Positions 11,709 to 22,261 of a DNA stretch of 64,000 bases are shown in pieces. Position 1 is the first letter of the stretch; each line of letters begins with the position of its first letter. The DNA comes from Muricea muricata (lineage: Eukaryota; Cnidaria; Anthozoa; Malacalcyonacea; Plexauridae), in contig OY979731.1 in assembly GCA_963855995.1 (NCBI GenBank), positions 2,133,001-2,197,000 on the forward strand, given 5' to 3'. The notes under the pieces are model-generated. The model worked only from the letters and a program-made list of their open reading frames with translations, was not told where the DNA came from and did not search any database. Position numbers and translations under genes: made by a program.

Positions 11709-12186
11709 TGTTTCAATTCTATTTCAGAACCATCCTCAGAGATATGAAAAACTAGATTCATATTATTCTGACACTGCAGAGAACAACGAAAAATTCGTTG
11801 ACTTAATAACGCTCGTCTTTGAGGACGCTTGAAGACAGTTTAAAAAAAATCGAAGATGAGAGTTCGAATCCCGCTCGAGACAACGAATTTTTCGTTGTTC
11901 TCTGCAGTGTCAGATTAAAATGAATCTAGTTTTTCATATCTCTGAGGATGGTTCTGAAATAGAATTGAAACACTGCACATCCTCAAAGACAAGCCTAAGT
12001 CGTCACGAAAATATTTCGTGCACTTAAATTGGATAAGACGCGCTACCAATCCCAGTTGACTCGATAGCTCAATTGGTAGAGCGGCGGTCTAGAAAGCCGA
12101 AGATGCGAGTTCGAATCCCGCTCGAGACAACGATTTTTTCGTTGTTCTCTGCAGTGTCAGATTAATATGAATCTAGTTTTTCATAC
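11709..12186. mobile_element. Composite SINE insertion with 7-bp target duplication
   Basis: The insertion is flanked by TTGCAAG (11702-11708 and 12187-12193). The left Penelope copy keeps the unduplicated site. Inside, 11709-11806 is the inverted complement of 11880-11975 (hairpin CAACGAATTTTTCGTTG..CTCTGCAGTGTCAG). A second, direct copy follows at 12129-12186, headed by a tRNA-like sequence. A truncated tRNA 3' half (GAGAGTTCGAATCCCGCTCGAG) also precedes the first direct copy at about 11853. This is a SINE with tRNA-derived head plus tail, present as one inverted and two direct pieces. Confidence 0.75.
12058..12128 (+). other. tRNA-derived SINE head (tRNA pseudogene)
   Basis: The 71-nt segment folds as a near-complete tRNA. 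The acceptor pairs GACTCGA with TCGAGAC (one mismatch). The D arm is GCTC-AATTGGTA-GAGC. The anticodon arm is GCGGT-CTAGAAA-GCCGA, with anticodon position AGA. The T arm is GCGAG-TTCGAAT-CCCGC with one mismatch. An AGA anticodon implies Ser, but the long variable arm of tRNA-Ser is missing and two stems have mismatches. I call it the Pol III promoter-bearing head of a SINE rather than a working tRNA. Box B (GTTCGAATC) is intact. Confidence 0.75.
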
Positions 12187-12774
12187 TTGCAAGATGCAAT
12201 AACTATTCGAACAAAATCAAACGATGCTATCTTTGTTTGCATGAGAAATATATTATAATACACCACCCTAACCTTGCCTCTCTGAACTCTAGAAACGAAC
12301 TTTTTATCTAAATGTAGACACCGGAATAAATTCCTCTTGAGCTATAAGTGATTTCGTAACAGATAACAATGTAATATAACCTTCTTAATCTCAACGTAGT
12401 GACGTCAAATATGCACATATTATATGCTAGGCAACGAAACGCGCGCTTTGAGTCAGGCGAAAAATCGCCACTGATGTTGTAAAAACATCTAAACGTTCTT
12501 GATTTTAATTAAGCTTGTTTACCCCCTGAAGAAAGGATTAGTTCGATAGTTTCACAGACATTAATTCTTGTTTATTCTTGTTCATTCTTGTTTAAAATAT
12601 GTAAATACAATGCCCTGAAATATATTTAAAATGATGAAGTTACAGGGTTCCAAAGTAAAGCGTATTAGACCGTATCACTTCAACAACATTTAAAAAGTTC
12701 AAGATCTGCAACTCATAAATTATGAAATTGTTTCCGCAAATAAATTCTATTAATATTTTCACACAAGTGAACAT

Positions 12775-13040
12775 AAGAAATCCGACGTTGTGATTGGTCC
12801 AATAGGACATGACATTCCTTTATATTCACCTACAGGTGAATATAACAGCAAAAACAAGTTTACAAAATGGCGGACTATCCGCCGTTTTGTACAAATTACG
12901 GACAAAGAAATAAACAAAACCGTTTGAAGTGGAAACCGGACAAAGAAATAAACAAAAACTCAGGCTCGGTGATTATCGGGGAATATTTACCTCGACTACG
13001 TCTCGGTAAATATTCCCCGATAATCACCTCGCCTTCGGCG
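12775..13040. other. Palindrome/hairpin module II
   Basis: Order of parts: a CCAAT-like GATTGGTCCAAT at 12792-12803; a perfect palindrome TATATTCACCT/AGGTGAATATA at 12821-12844; and AAAATGGCGGA at 12864 starting a 61-codon frame (12867-13052). A 64-nt perfect hairpin follows at 12967-13030 (GGTGATTATCGGGGAATATT... pairs with its complement), ending in CTCGCCTTCGGCGAA. The frame reads through the hairpin, so its tail is palindrome-encoded and I do not consider it a real protein. See modules I and III. Confidence 0.5.
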
Positions 13041-13900
13041 AATAATTGTTAAATAGTTTAACCGCAGTAAATAATTAATGACATTATACTGATAAAAATT
13101 CGCAATATAACAGAGGTAGTAATATATATTAAGAAAATCTTCTCATCGTAAGTTTTTACGCCAGGTAAGACTAGGATTTTTTGCAAATATTACGTAGGTC
13201 ACCTTTGATGGTAGTTTTGGCGGAGAAAATATGGATTGGTAGCAATATTAGTCTATATAAGCTTGGTCGTTACTAGGAACATAGCTAAAACCAAAAAAGT
13301 CAAAGCAAAGAAATACAGCGAAATATGCGACATTGTACATAATGGACATAAACACACGCAGCGAAACAAAAGCAAATTCATTTTACATCCAAGAAAATTC
13401 TTTCTGCTTTGTCTTTGTGAAAAAGACAAGTTATCCTTTTTTAATGCCTTTGTTATGACGGTTATTGCTTATATGTCGTTGATGGCGACCATGCTTATTG
13501 TTGCAGCTAGCACGATACCTAGTAGAGAGTCCTGAAGGAATAAAATGCATGGGAACTATGAAAATGGGGATTCCATGCAATTCAACAGCGATTCATTGGC
13601 CAAAAAAGCAATAGAAAATCGGAATGGGATTACGATTTGAACAAGGCAGCCATTAGGACCAGGGAATTTGAGCACATGCGTGCAATGGGATTTAGTCATG
13701 GGAATAGGATACCTCCCCCCCGGCAAAACATTTTTTAGTCAACTTTGCTGCATGTTGTTCTGAATGGGGTTCGTTCTTGCATGAAATTTAATCTAAGGCA
13801 CACTTTGTACAAATATGTAAATACTCTTCCCTTACTGGTTATGGGTAATGTATACGCATGCCTGGTCAATGACAACAGACTATTCTGGTACGTGATTACA
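13041..13900. other. Non-coding stretch before XKR gene A
   Basis: No recognised gene. A 99-codon frame at 13236-13535 starts with TTG, is hydrophobic in part and matches nothing I know. A short CTCCCCCCCG run lies near 13710. Confidence 0.4.
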
Positions 13901-13909
13901 CTGTATGAA

Positions 13910-13973
13910 CTTAAAAGTGAATTGTGGATCTCTATCGAATTTTCCGTTATTTTAATTTACATGCTCAAAATTG
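13910..13973 (+). other. XKR gene A, probable 5' untranslated exon (3' end)
   Basis: Sequence ending ...ACATGCTCAAAATTG is followed by a good donor GTAAGT at 13974. A closely related block ending in a donor occurs upstream of gene B (27698, minus). Similar ones are at 28438 (-), 34244 (-) and 46551 (+). Joined to the exon 2 acceptor at 16640, the only upstream ATG frame stops after about ten codons, so the exon is untranslated. The exon start is not visible. Confidence 0.55.
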
Positions 13974-16640
13974 GTAAGTTTGTATAAACTGATTTTAATT
14001 ATTGCATATATTGTATATACTAGCTAAAGAATGTCTTGATTAAGCGAAATTCTCAAAGTTCTTTGTTTGGCTAGCTTTAAGAGGCGATATATTTATATAT
14101 ATATATATGAAAAGGAATAATTGTCTCTTATAATAAACCAAGTTTTACGTCATAAAGAATCTCACTGATCAACCTCTCAGCAAAAACGTTTGGCAAAAAG
14201 GCCAGAAAAACCATTTGGTAACGAAGGCTGACCTTGGCTATACCGTAAACAAGGGCAACTATATTACATTGCAGGATTGTTTTCTAGCAGACAATTATAA
14301 AATTACAAAACATGTTGTTGCTAGAAAGTAACCTTTGACGAGAATCATTAGTCGTGCTTTTTCCTTACCATGTTTCAAAGTAAGTTGACAAACGCATTTG
14401 TTCGAATATTCTTGACGTGTGGCAAATAATAAGCATATGGTCATGCACGAAAGACTCGCAGCGAAATGACTTCTGAAATCTGTTTAAAAAAAGTAATGGA
14501 ACTTTGGAAAGCTCTATGGCGCTTGATATTTAATCTACAGAAATCATTCTTTCACAGTCGGAAAGACCAAGTTCCTGCCATTTGATGTAAAATTGAGCAA
14601 ATGCGAATCAAATGAGGACAGATTAATCTGCTCATTGGCATTGCCCCCCGCTGAAATTGTATGATGTGGCGTCACGCGATTTTGTAGTTCAGCTGCTGAT
14701 GTACTTAACTAATGTTTTCTCAACAAAGTTATAAGTCAAAAACGAAGCGAAACATATAGTGACTGACACATTCTTCTTTTTTTCATGGCGAAGCTTATCA
14801 GTGTGCCCCGGGAAATTCGTGACAGTTGCCGTGTTTGGCAGCCACCTGTTGCGATTTTAATCGCGCAGGCAATTGTTGTGCTGCCAACAGATCATGAAAC
14901 ATTGTCACAGTTTCATTAATATCACTTTGTTAAATATTCCAATGCCGAACTTATATGCAACTGTTCTCGAGGTTTGATATGTGTGCAGATTAACATTTTA
15001 CTAATTTACTACTACATATCTATTATAGGGAACATAAGTTACGTGTGGTCTCGCTTCCGTGCCATTAAAGCAATAATAGCAGTTTACTCGATTCTAATTG
15101 GTTAAGAAGTGTACCGATTAATCATTAATCGGTACAATATAACAATTAAAAATTAATCGGCGCGCAAAAGGGCCCAAGGCTACTTATGATTCACGCAGAA
15201 GGTTATGTAGTAAAATGTTTTATTATATGGCTGAGACAAACGACGCACGCTGATTGGTTGGTTAGCAGTCTGGAAAAAGTCATCTTGCCCGCTCAAGAAA
15301 GTCATCTTGCCCTCTCAAGAAATTCATCTTGCCCGCTCGTGTGAACATTGCACAAATAAAATTTTAAAGGAAATTAAAACTTATTATGCCGTATAATGAC
15401 GACGAAAATCACTCTCCGAGCGAGTTTTACTATCCTGGACAAACAAAAAGACCCAAATAAATACGGCTGAACGTTTAGCAGCGAAAGCAGTTTTTAGTCT
15501 TTTCTACAAAGTCACAACAAATTGCAATCCAAAGCCATATAATAAATCCCTTATTAACCTCGTTTACTCGGTCTGTACGGGAAAGTATTGCCTTCGGTTT
15601 TTAACGCACAGACCTCGCTCCTTCGTCGCTCGGTCTGTACGAAAAACCTCAGGCAATACTTTCCCGTACAGACCTCCCACTCGGTTAATAAGTCCTTATT
15701 ACAGACAAAATTTGTCAACATTAATTTTAACTGATTTGAGTGTTTTTATTTTGAAATATTCTAAAAATCACCAGCTTTATTTCACAAAAGTAATTTTCAC
15801 ACAATTTTCAATGGATGAATAGACCCGTTGGATCACGTTTATTTAAAAACAAAGTAGCAAACCTGAAAGCATTTACTACGAAAGTTTGCAAAATATATCA
15901 ATGACAGCTGTTAATCTTTAACAATCCACGAAAGCAATTAAGTTCAAGATTAAAATATTTAGTGAGATAATGTTAATAGGAACTTACACTTTTTCTCGAA
16001 GTAATAATGAAAAATCACACATGTGTTTGGCGAAATATTTGTAAGTAAAAAATAATAAACGAGAAAGCGTTTATTACCGGAGTATAAAACACGGAAAAGT
16101 GTGTTGAAAAACAAGGTAATAAACAATTTCGAGTTTACAATATTGCTTCTCAAACAAGCTTGAATTTTGGACAATATTTTGTAATTTATGGACGTTTATT
16201 AGCGTGGTATCAAGACAGCGAAATCATGGTGATTTGATCCTCTGTGTTTTGATTATAAATTATTACTTGTTAGTTATTAGTACATTAATTATTCAGAATA
16301 TATTATAAACATTTCGCCAAACACGCGTGCGATTTTTCATTACTGCTTCTCGAATGCGTGATTTCCTATTCTAATTATACACACCTGTGCGATTAATGGT
16401 TAATTTGCACAGCTTTTGAACCTTTTAGCTAATCAGCTGCGAGTAAACTGACAAAAATGATATTTTAGTCAAAACACTTATTGCTTAAGTGCCAATCGTA
16501 AAATGTGCCAGTTTATGATTATAGTCGGGAGACCTGGGGACGTAAAACTGAAATATTTCGCTCGGCGCAGGCCAAAAAACATGAATATTATTTCCTAAGA
16601 AATCCTGCCATCTCAGACTAACTTTATCATTCTTTTACAG
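13974..16640 (+). other. XKR gene A, putative intron carrying several insertions
   Basis: Bounded by GTAAGT and TCTTTTACAG. Aligned by eye with the much shorter gene B intron (26651-27697), blocks match in order. The A intron has extra segments at about 14520-14957, about 15058-15763 (module III) and about 16040-16310. The last lies between two inverted copies of a GTGTTTGGCGAAAT motif. The extra length is therefore insertion after the duplication, or loss from B. Confidence 0.6.
15058..15763. mobile_element. Palindrome/hairpin module III inside the gene A intron
   Basis: Absent from the paralogous B intron. It contains a perfect 25-nt palindrome GTACCGATTAAT/ATTAATCGGTAC at 15111-15135. A triplicated ~24-bp motif AAGTCATCTTGCCCGCTCAAG lies at about 15280-15339. 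A large hairpin at about 15556-15690 has arms ACTCGGTCTGTACGGGAAAG and complement and a CpG-rich loop (CTCGCTCCTTCGTCGCTCGG). Same order of parts as modules I and II. No clear target duplication found. Confidence 0.5.
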
Positions 16641-16656
16641 TTATTTCACAGTCAAA

Positions 16657-17661
16657 ATGATGGGAAAAAACTTGGAAAAATTGTTTCTATCGGTTGGCCT
16701 AATGTTGTATCTCTTCGATCTCGGATCAGATATTTATGTGGCAGGTCAATACTGGAAAAACAAAGAAACGTGGTGGTTCTGTTTGACAGTTGGATTTATC
16801 TGCGTTCCTTCGCTCATCGTAAACCTCGCTGCAATGACTCGAATTATGAATATCTGGCGACTTATAGCAGCCATTCTTCAATTGTCTTCAGTTGTGCGTT
16901 ACATGGAAGCAGTCATAAAACCAGAGAAACGTATTGGCATTTTTTCCCGCAATCATTTAAGACTTCGCTATAGAGAGACAATCATGAGATGTGCACCACA
17001 ATGTTGTCTTCAAGTTTACATTATGTCAAGTCAATGGTCCTTCCCATCATACACCGTGGCCTCAAGTGTGTTCTCAATGTTGTCTTTAGTTTGGAGCATC
17101 TTGGAACTTGAGAGAGAGAGAAGAGCATCAAATAACCGCGCTTTCATGTGGATCGACGTATCCATGTTTTTCACTTGGCAAACGTCAATGCTCATATCAA
17201 GACTACTTGTCATCATTTTCTTTGCTAACGTTTTTCAACATTACGTGATCATTGCCCTAGCAGTTCATTGGTTAACAGTTGGATCGACGATATTTATCAT
17301 AGGAACATCTGATGGCGATAACGGAAAACCGATATTGGATTCATTTCTTGCTGTATGCCCATCTCTGTTCCACTCCGCACGAAATGATTATTTCACAAAA
17401 CGTCCTAAACTTGAGACGAGATTGAAATCTGTTTTCCTTATTATAGCAAACATCGCCATGATTTCACTGTCTTTCGGCATGATAATATATGGAGTATCGT
17501 GCATTGTCATGAAAGAAATCACTATTGTAATAATTTTAGCAGTTTTACCTAGTTATGTTATTATACTATGCCTCTACCTTAAGATGGATATGGATGAAGA
17601 CAATAATGATGCAGTGGACACTAATGATGTACACAAACACACTTTAGTACACATTCTCTGA
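16657..17661 (+). CDS. XK-related protein A (XKR family), 334 aa
   Basis: Multi-pass membrane protein of the XK/XKR family, several members of which are plasma-membrane phospholipid scramblases. Diagnostic blocks in order: LYLFDLGSDIYVAGQYW (first membrane segment, residues ~16-33), TWWFCLTVGFICVPSLIVN (~38-56), YRETIMRCAPQCCLQVYIM (~105-123), SSVFSMLSLVWSILELERER (~135-155), FFTWQTSMLISRLLVIIFF (~170-188) and CPSLFHSARNDYFTKRP (~238-255). Two hydrophobic segments and an acidic tail follow. The coding sequence is a single exon. The ATG lies 17 nt after the acceptor TCTTTTACAG ending at 16640. Family members elsewhere are usually 370-450 aa, so this is short. The tail (DMDEDNNDAVDTND) contains DxxD motifs. 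About 90% identical to gene B. The Cys-Cys in APQCC replaces the Trp-Cys of genes D and G. Confidence 0.9.
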   Translation: MMGKNLEKLFLSVGLMLYLFDLGSDIYVAGQYWKNKETWWFCLTVGFICVPSLIVNLAAMTRIMNIWRLIAAILQLSSVVRYMEAVIKPEKRIGIFSRNHLRLRYRETIMRCAPQCCLQVYIMSSQWSFPSYTVASSVFSMLSLVWSILELERERRASNNRAFMWIDVSMFFTWQTSMLISRLLVIIFFANVFQHYVIIALAVHWLTVGSTIFIIGTSDGDNGKPILDSFLAVCPSLFHSARNDYFTKRPKLETRLKSVFLIIANIAMISLSFGMIIYGVSCIVMKEITIVIILAVLPSYVIILCLYLKMDMDEDNNDAVDTNDVHKHTLVHIL

Positions 17662-17794
17662 AACTTATACGGTGGAAACATTGTATTTCATGAGGACACT
17701 TCTTTGTATTTCTATAAGTTTCTTAGCTTAAAGAGCTATACCTGTAATCAGAGGTAACTAGTTGGTTGTAATGAATGCAAACAACAGAAGTTTT

Positions 17795-18000
17795 ATGAGA
17801 GTTGACAATCGAAATTATTTTGTAAGAGTTTTTAAATTCTCATGTCCTGGTCAAACGAGAACAAGAGTTGCATGAGAGTTGATGAAAGTTGACAAGTGAT
17901 AGTTTGTATGAGAGTTTTCTCAACTCTCATGTCCTGGTCAAACGAGAACAAGAGATGCATGAGAGTTTACAAACGAGAGTTTGTATGAGAGTATTCTAAA
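17795..18000 (+). repeat. Tandem repeat downstream of gene A (~85 bp unit)
   Basis: The phrase CTCATGTCCTGGTCAAACGAGA recurs with ATGAGAGTT motifs about every 80-90 bp. The complement of the same array lies just beyond gene B (25350-25500), so it belonged to the ancestral XKR 3' flank. Confidence 0.8.
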
Positions 18001-18163
18001 CACTCATGTTGAGATGTTTTGTCAAAATTGTGGCACGAACGAAGCTTTTCGAGTCGGGTAAAATATTGCCGCAACTGTGGTCTAAAACAAGGTCAAGGCA
18101 TGTTTCCCTCTAAAGTTGCATATTATATATTCACGCCTGCAAAATATTAACTCGGGCATGTCA

Positions 18164-19333
18164 CATCAACCTCGTACCCCGGCCAAGTCCCCTCCGTTTA
18201 ATATCGTGTACGCGTGAGGAACCCTGACTCAGATGCCGTGACGTCATGAATCTTGCAGATTATGCAATTTGCGACTTTATTTTCCTCGGGGCGATGGCCA
18301 CTGTTGCGAAGCGTCAGCAACTTTGCGTTCGTGAGGCAAATAAATTCATATAAAATACTGCCATTACGTTCAAGCATGATGCACGAACTATTTCACACGT
18401 TTGTTCACGTTTGAAACGCAACGTTTCAGCATTAAATCCAACATTTTTCCCGCTGAAATCGTCATGTTTGAAGTATAATATGCAATAATATGAAAACAAT
18501 TGGCTTCGAAGACTTTTTGCTACTTTTTCGGCATGTTTACTGGCTTTATACAGCATGTTTTTCTTATTACTTAGAAACACGTAACGACAGATAATCCTGC
18601 AAGTGCAAATCCAAATTGGCAAAACTCGAAGCGTAACAACTCCAACAACTAGCAAAACCACTGATTGTTATGCGCAGAAATTATGCGCTCTCGTCTCCGT
18701 CCACTGTCACTCACCTTTAATGTAGAACAAAGAATGCACAGTGGAATGGCGGAATCTATATAAATCATAAATATACGTATTAACAATCACGAAAACAGAA
18801 TGGAACAACACATTCCAAAATCCAAAGTAGATCATTAATATTTATCACAGTCGTGTACACTATTCAAACTTTTAATTAAAGACTTTAAGCACAACAGGAT
18901 GGACAACGTTGGACTCACAGATCACAACTGATATTCTGTTTTCAACCCATAAAAGTCAAATGAATTTAGAGGGAGGGGCTCATTACAAGTTACAACTACA
19001 TATTAAAATATTCATGTCATCACCGTCGAGAATCAAAGCGATTTCAATAAATATCGGCCGGTCCATTGTCATGCCGTTCCATTTTAGCCATGAAACAAAC
19101 GTACATTAAATAGTCCTTCGATATTTATTCAAAATTGTAGCAATTTGCGCAAAATTTTTCGCAAAATACTCCCCACCCCTGTACAAAAATATACTGGCCG
19201 CGGCAAGAAAACGTACTTAGGGCATGAATCCAGCGTGTTTTAAATCTACCAATCAGATTTGTTTCTCATATGGATGTGGCAAGGACCTTTCCCAACCGCG
19301 CCAAAGAGAAAGGCCCTGGGTACGAGGTTGATG
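18164..19333. mobile_element. Possible TIR-bounded insertion (CATCAACCTCGTACCC ends)
   Basis: CATCAACCTCGTACCC at 18164 and its exact complement at 19318-19333 could be the ends of a 1.17-kb element, or two independent short repeats. The same CCTCGTACCC motif occurs at 28591 and 31095-31105. No target duplication is evident. A 115-codon minus-strand frame inside (18314-18661) resembles nothing I know. Confidence 0.35.
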
Positions 19334-20279
19334 AAAAACCACCTAAATCGCAGTTAATGCTGCTCATATTATATGATAAAAGTAACAAACGACTGTCGTG
19401 ATCAATATTGAATCGATGAACACGGCGCTGTGACAAGTGCAAACTAAGGCCCTTTCGGTCCCACAATATAACGTGTTCTTTACATTTCATCGTTTAATCA
19501 TCGCTACGCTTCATTATTAGTCGTGCAGATAAGTGAAAACAATGTGCACTTGATGATACAAGCATAAAACTTGCCATACAGTTAGAACAAGTCGCGAGTG
19601 CGTGATTTAGCTATAGGGCCATTGTAGGTTTACAACTGCTTGTAAAAAAATCAAGTTTTTGTCACCTTTATCTATTAATTTACTATACGTTATGAAAAAG
19701 AGAAATTTCTAGTTCAATTTTAGTAAAAGCTACTAACATGAATAGAAAGTTTGCGAAAAAGTACATATGAGACAATTAAGCCATTTTTGCTATTTTATTT
19801 GTCTGCAATGAGATATTTGCGCTCAAACAGGTGAAAAATACCGCAAAATACTCCAAAGGGCTGTTTTTTAGCGACTTCAACCTCCTGTAACTCGAAAACA
19901 GGTTCAACACCCGTACTTTTATAATGCAACTGGAATTTCGTTTTTTCAAAGGAATAGTACTTGAATATATCATTAGTAAGAAAACTCGATTTTGTGGCGT
20001 CTACGAAAAAACCAGTTATGGCCCTATATCAAAAATGCTTTTCTTAAATATGCTCTACAATCATGGCAAGTTGTGTGCTTCTATCATGAAATGCACAATT
20101 GCTTTATCATTTTACACCAATCGGCTGGACTATATGAAGTCTTAAAGTGTTTGACTAACTGTTATGATCAATATGGATTCGATGAAATGTCTTAGAAGAC
20201 ATTATAAAGTCGACAAAAGTAGCCTTGATTAAAAATACATATGTAGTATGACCTATTTTCAAACTAGAAATGGTAGAGG
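19334..20279. other. Non-coding stretch with short dispersed repeat blocks
   Basis: No gene seen. Blocks near 19455-19510 (CCCACAATATAACGTGTT..TCATCGTTTA) and 20135-20170 (ATGAAGTCTTAAAGTGTTTGAC) recur together at 31910-32010. They are therefore the ends of one dispersed repeat, internally deleted there. Confidence 0.5.
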
Positions 20280-20600
20280 TCAGCTTACTTGGCAAAACTT
20301 GATTAAAAGCCTTCCAGAATTTAGCTTAAATAAAAGCCTTCCAGAGTCTCCTCTGCATTCTTGTAAGATATTGGTGTGGTAATCAGATTTAGCTTTCTCA
20401 ATATGTCTGTGCACGTCATTTCTAACATTTTTATACTCCGCCCAATTACTTGATTTATCTCTTTTTGCTTTCTTCAGATAAAAATGCCGGTCAGATACGA
20501 GCTTATATCGCAATTTCCACGGTCACCCACGGCATTATTATAGGTTTTAAAAGATCGAAATTCAATTACTTTAGCAGATATTCGGACTACGCCACCTTTG
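20280..20600 (-). pseudogene. Non-LTR retrotransposon (LINE) fragment, linker region
   Basis: A minus-strand frame reads RYKLVSDRHFYLKKAKRDKS..NWAEYKNVRNDVHRHIEKAKSDY. This is the pattern of the segment between endonuclease and reverse transcriptase in CR1/Jockey-like LINEs (R..L..K...WA.YK..RN.V...I..AK..Y). It ends in a duplicated SGRLL(F/I)K string. It may be the continuation of the endonuclease piece at 22262-22858, with 1.7 kb of other DNA between. Confidence 0.6.
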
Positions 20601-20644
20601 AAAACACATTAAATATTATAAACTCATGAGACCATACTCTTTTG

Positions 20645-20812
20645 TTTTTCGTCAGTTTGTAATTTTCCCGTAATAACCTTCTTCATCCTAAAAGCAGGCG
20701 GTGGTATTTGATTTTTCCGGGGGGAAATGCGGGGTTGAAGGTTATTACGGAAAATAACCGGTTACTGGGTTATTACGGAAAATAATAACCGGTTACTGGG
20801 TTATATTAACGT
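20645..20812. repeat. GGTTATTACGGAAAATAACC hairpin and direct repeats
   Basis: GGTTATTACGGAAAATAA plus CCGGTTACTGGG occurs twice in direct orientation (20738-20806). The complement CCCGTAATAACCTTC lies at about 20668, giving a foldback structure. Class unknown. Confidence 0.6.
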
Positions 20813-21594
20813 ATATATTTCAACTCTTTCAAATCTTAATTGCCCTCGTATTATAGCCTACACATCTTCAAATGAACAGAGTATCCAGTACATAGATGGT
20901 ATCGTTATGTAAAGTAAACCAAGCCATGCAGTGAGTTCTAACTTCAAAAAGTGATACACTTTGTCTTTGAGCCATAGTCGCTCTATTTGAACGCTAAGCA
21001 TCGAAGGCTGTTACCGCTCATTCGTCTTTGTAACGAGTTGCTAAAGGAACAGACTGTATTAATTCGTTTATCAATCTAAGTCAATCAAATCTATCCTCAA
21101 TTTAATATTAACATCGTCACCTGATAGAACATCACTTTCTGCTATTTCTGAGACATCAGATAAAGTTCTTCGTCACTGTTGTCCATGATCGGCCGCCCTC
21201 TATTCTTGATTTGCAGGTCGGCCATGTTGGTGGTGAAGCACAAAAGAATATTTTATTAGTTTTATTGTGGGCACCAACCAACGCGGGCGAGAAGCATTGT
21301 CAGGTGTGTCCCAAGAGATTGGTTGCAAGTCAAGAATTAGGACAAGATTTACGCGATCTAGCTTTGCATGAACGCCTATTTTACATGAATTCATGATGCG
21401 TTGGCTTGACAATTGCCACAGTGGAATTAATTTTCCTTTACAAATACAACATAAAAGGTAAACATTGAAATTAAACCTATTCAATATATACTTTTCCAGT
21501 TCATAAAAGATTTATGCATAAACAATTAACGAAACGCGCTATAGAGTTGGGTTTTGGGTTGGGGGACCTCCGAAAACAAAAGAATAAAAGTTAA

Positions 21595-21705
21595 AAGCCG
21601 CTAGCATAGGTTTTTATTCAACTGTAAAGACCTTGGGCCTGGGGCCCTCGGTCTTCAAAGTTGAATAAACCGCCCCCCCCCCCCCCTTGGCTTTTAACCT
21701 ATATA
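21595..21705. repeat. Foldback with poly-C arm
   Basis: GTTAAAAGCC..GGTTTTTATTCAACT at 21588-21625 pairs with AGTTGAATAAACCG..GGCTTTTAACC at 21658-21700. The GGCCTGGGGCC loop and a 14-C run suggest a small palindromic MITE. Confidence 0.6.
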
Positions 21706-22257
21706 TATTGTACATGTGTATCAATAAATGTTCACTAAGCCCAATGCGGATTACTCCTTCTTTTTTGATTCTGTGTTAGACATTTGTAAATATCATGTCA
21801 ATTAAGGATTGACTGGTTTCAGTGATGCGAGTCGGCATCTTAATCAGTTGGCTTAAATCAAACTGGTCTGTGGCAAATGTTTAGAACTTTTGTGCTTCGC
21901 TGTGATTGGTCAATTTTACGAATTCTGAACTCGACAAAGAAACATGAACGACAAAGTGAACGTGTAACACTTGTGTCTATTTATAACAATATTTTTCGAC
22001 TCTACCACCATTAATACATGGTTTATTAAGCTTATCAGGGGTAAAGATCTTCAAAGTTACACCCATATCGATTTAAGCGAAATACGTACGTTATTTAATG
22101 CATAAAATGTCGATATCGAAGCAGCAATTTGTAATTCTTCGTGGCGACACTGACATCAGTTGGCAACATGAAGTTGTGTATTACACTACGTTTTTCATCT
22201 TAGACGTCGTTTTTATGTCTGAATTTCTATCCTATTCGGTGGATACCTGTTTGAAGA
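21706..22257. other. Non-coding stretch, no recognised feature
   Basis: No conserved frame or paired repeat recognised here. Confidence 0.4.
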
Positions 22258-22261
22258 CTAT

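Larger units (their letters stand above)
11303..12445 (+). pseudogene. Penelope-like retroelement, right copy (5'-truncated, decayed)
   Basis: Plus-strand remnant of the same element as 8403-10660. It begins at the segment before the Cys-rich region (KLSYSCMPN..SIIPGHN at about 11354-11410) and continues through FSPVNACL. A GIY-YIG piece ETYCQFKTRYNGHTSS at about 11550-11600 lacks about five residues (the VGHTE of the left copy). The RT part is missing. The 3' region 12285-12415 is nearly the exact complement of 8403-8560. A 478-bp SINE composite interrupts it at 11709-12186. Frame-breaking changes make it non-functional. Confidence 0.75.

Noticed and set aside
12058..12128. Functional tRNA-Ser(AGA)
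   Set aside because: No long variable arm, mismatches in acceptor, anticodon and T stems, and a fixed SINE tail attached; kept as a tRNA-derived SINE head.
12867..13052. Protein starting MADYPPF
   Set aside because: Its second half is encoded by the perfect hairpin, so the frame is a by-product of the palindrome.
18314..18661. 115-codon minus-strand frame
   Set aside because: No family resemblance, no splice context, low-complexity surroundings; could be chance.
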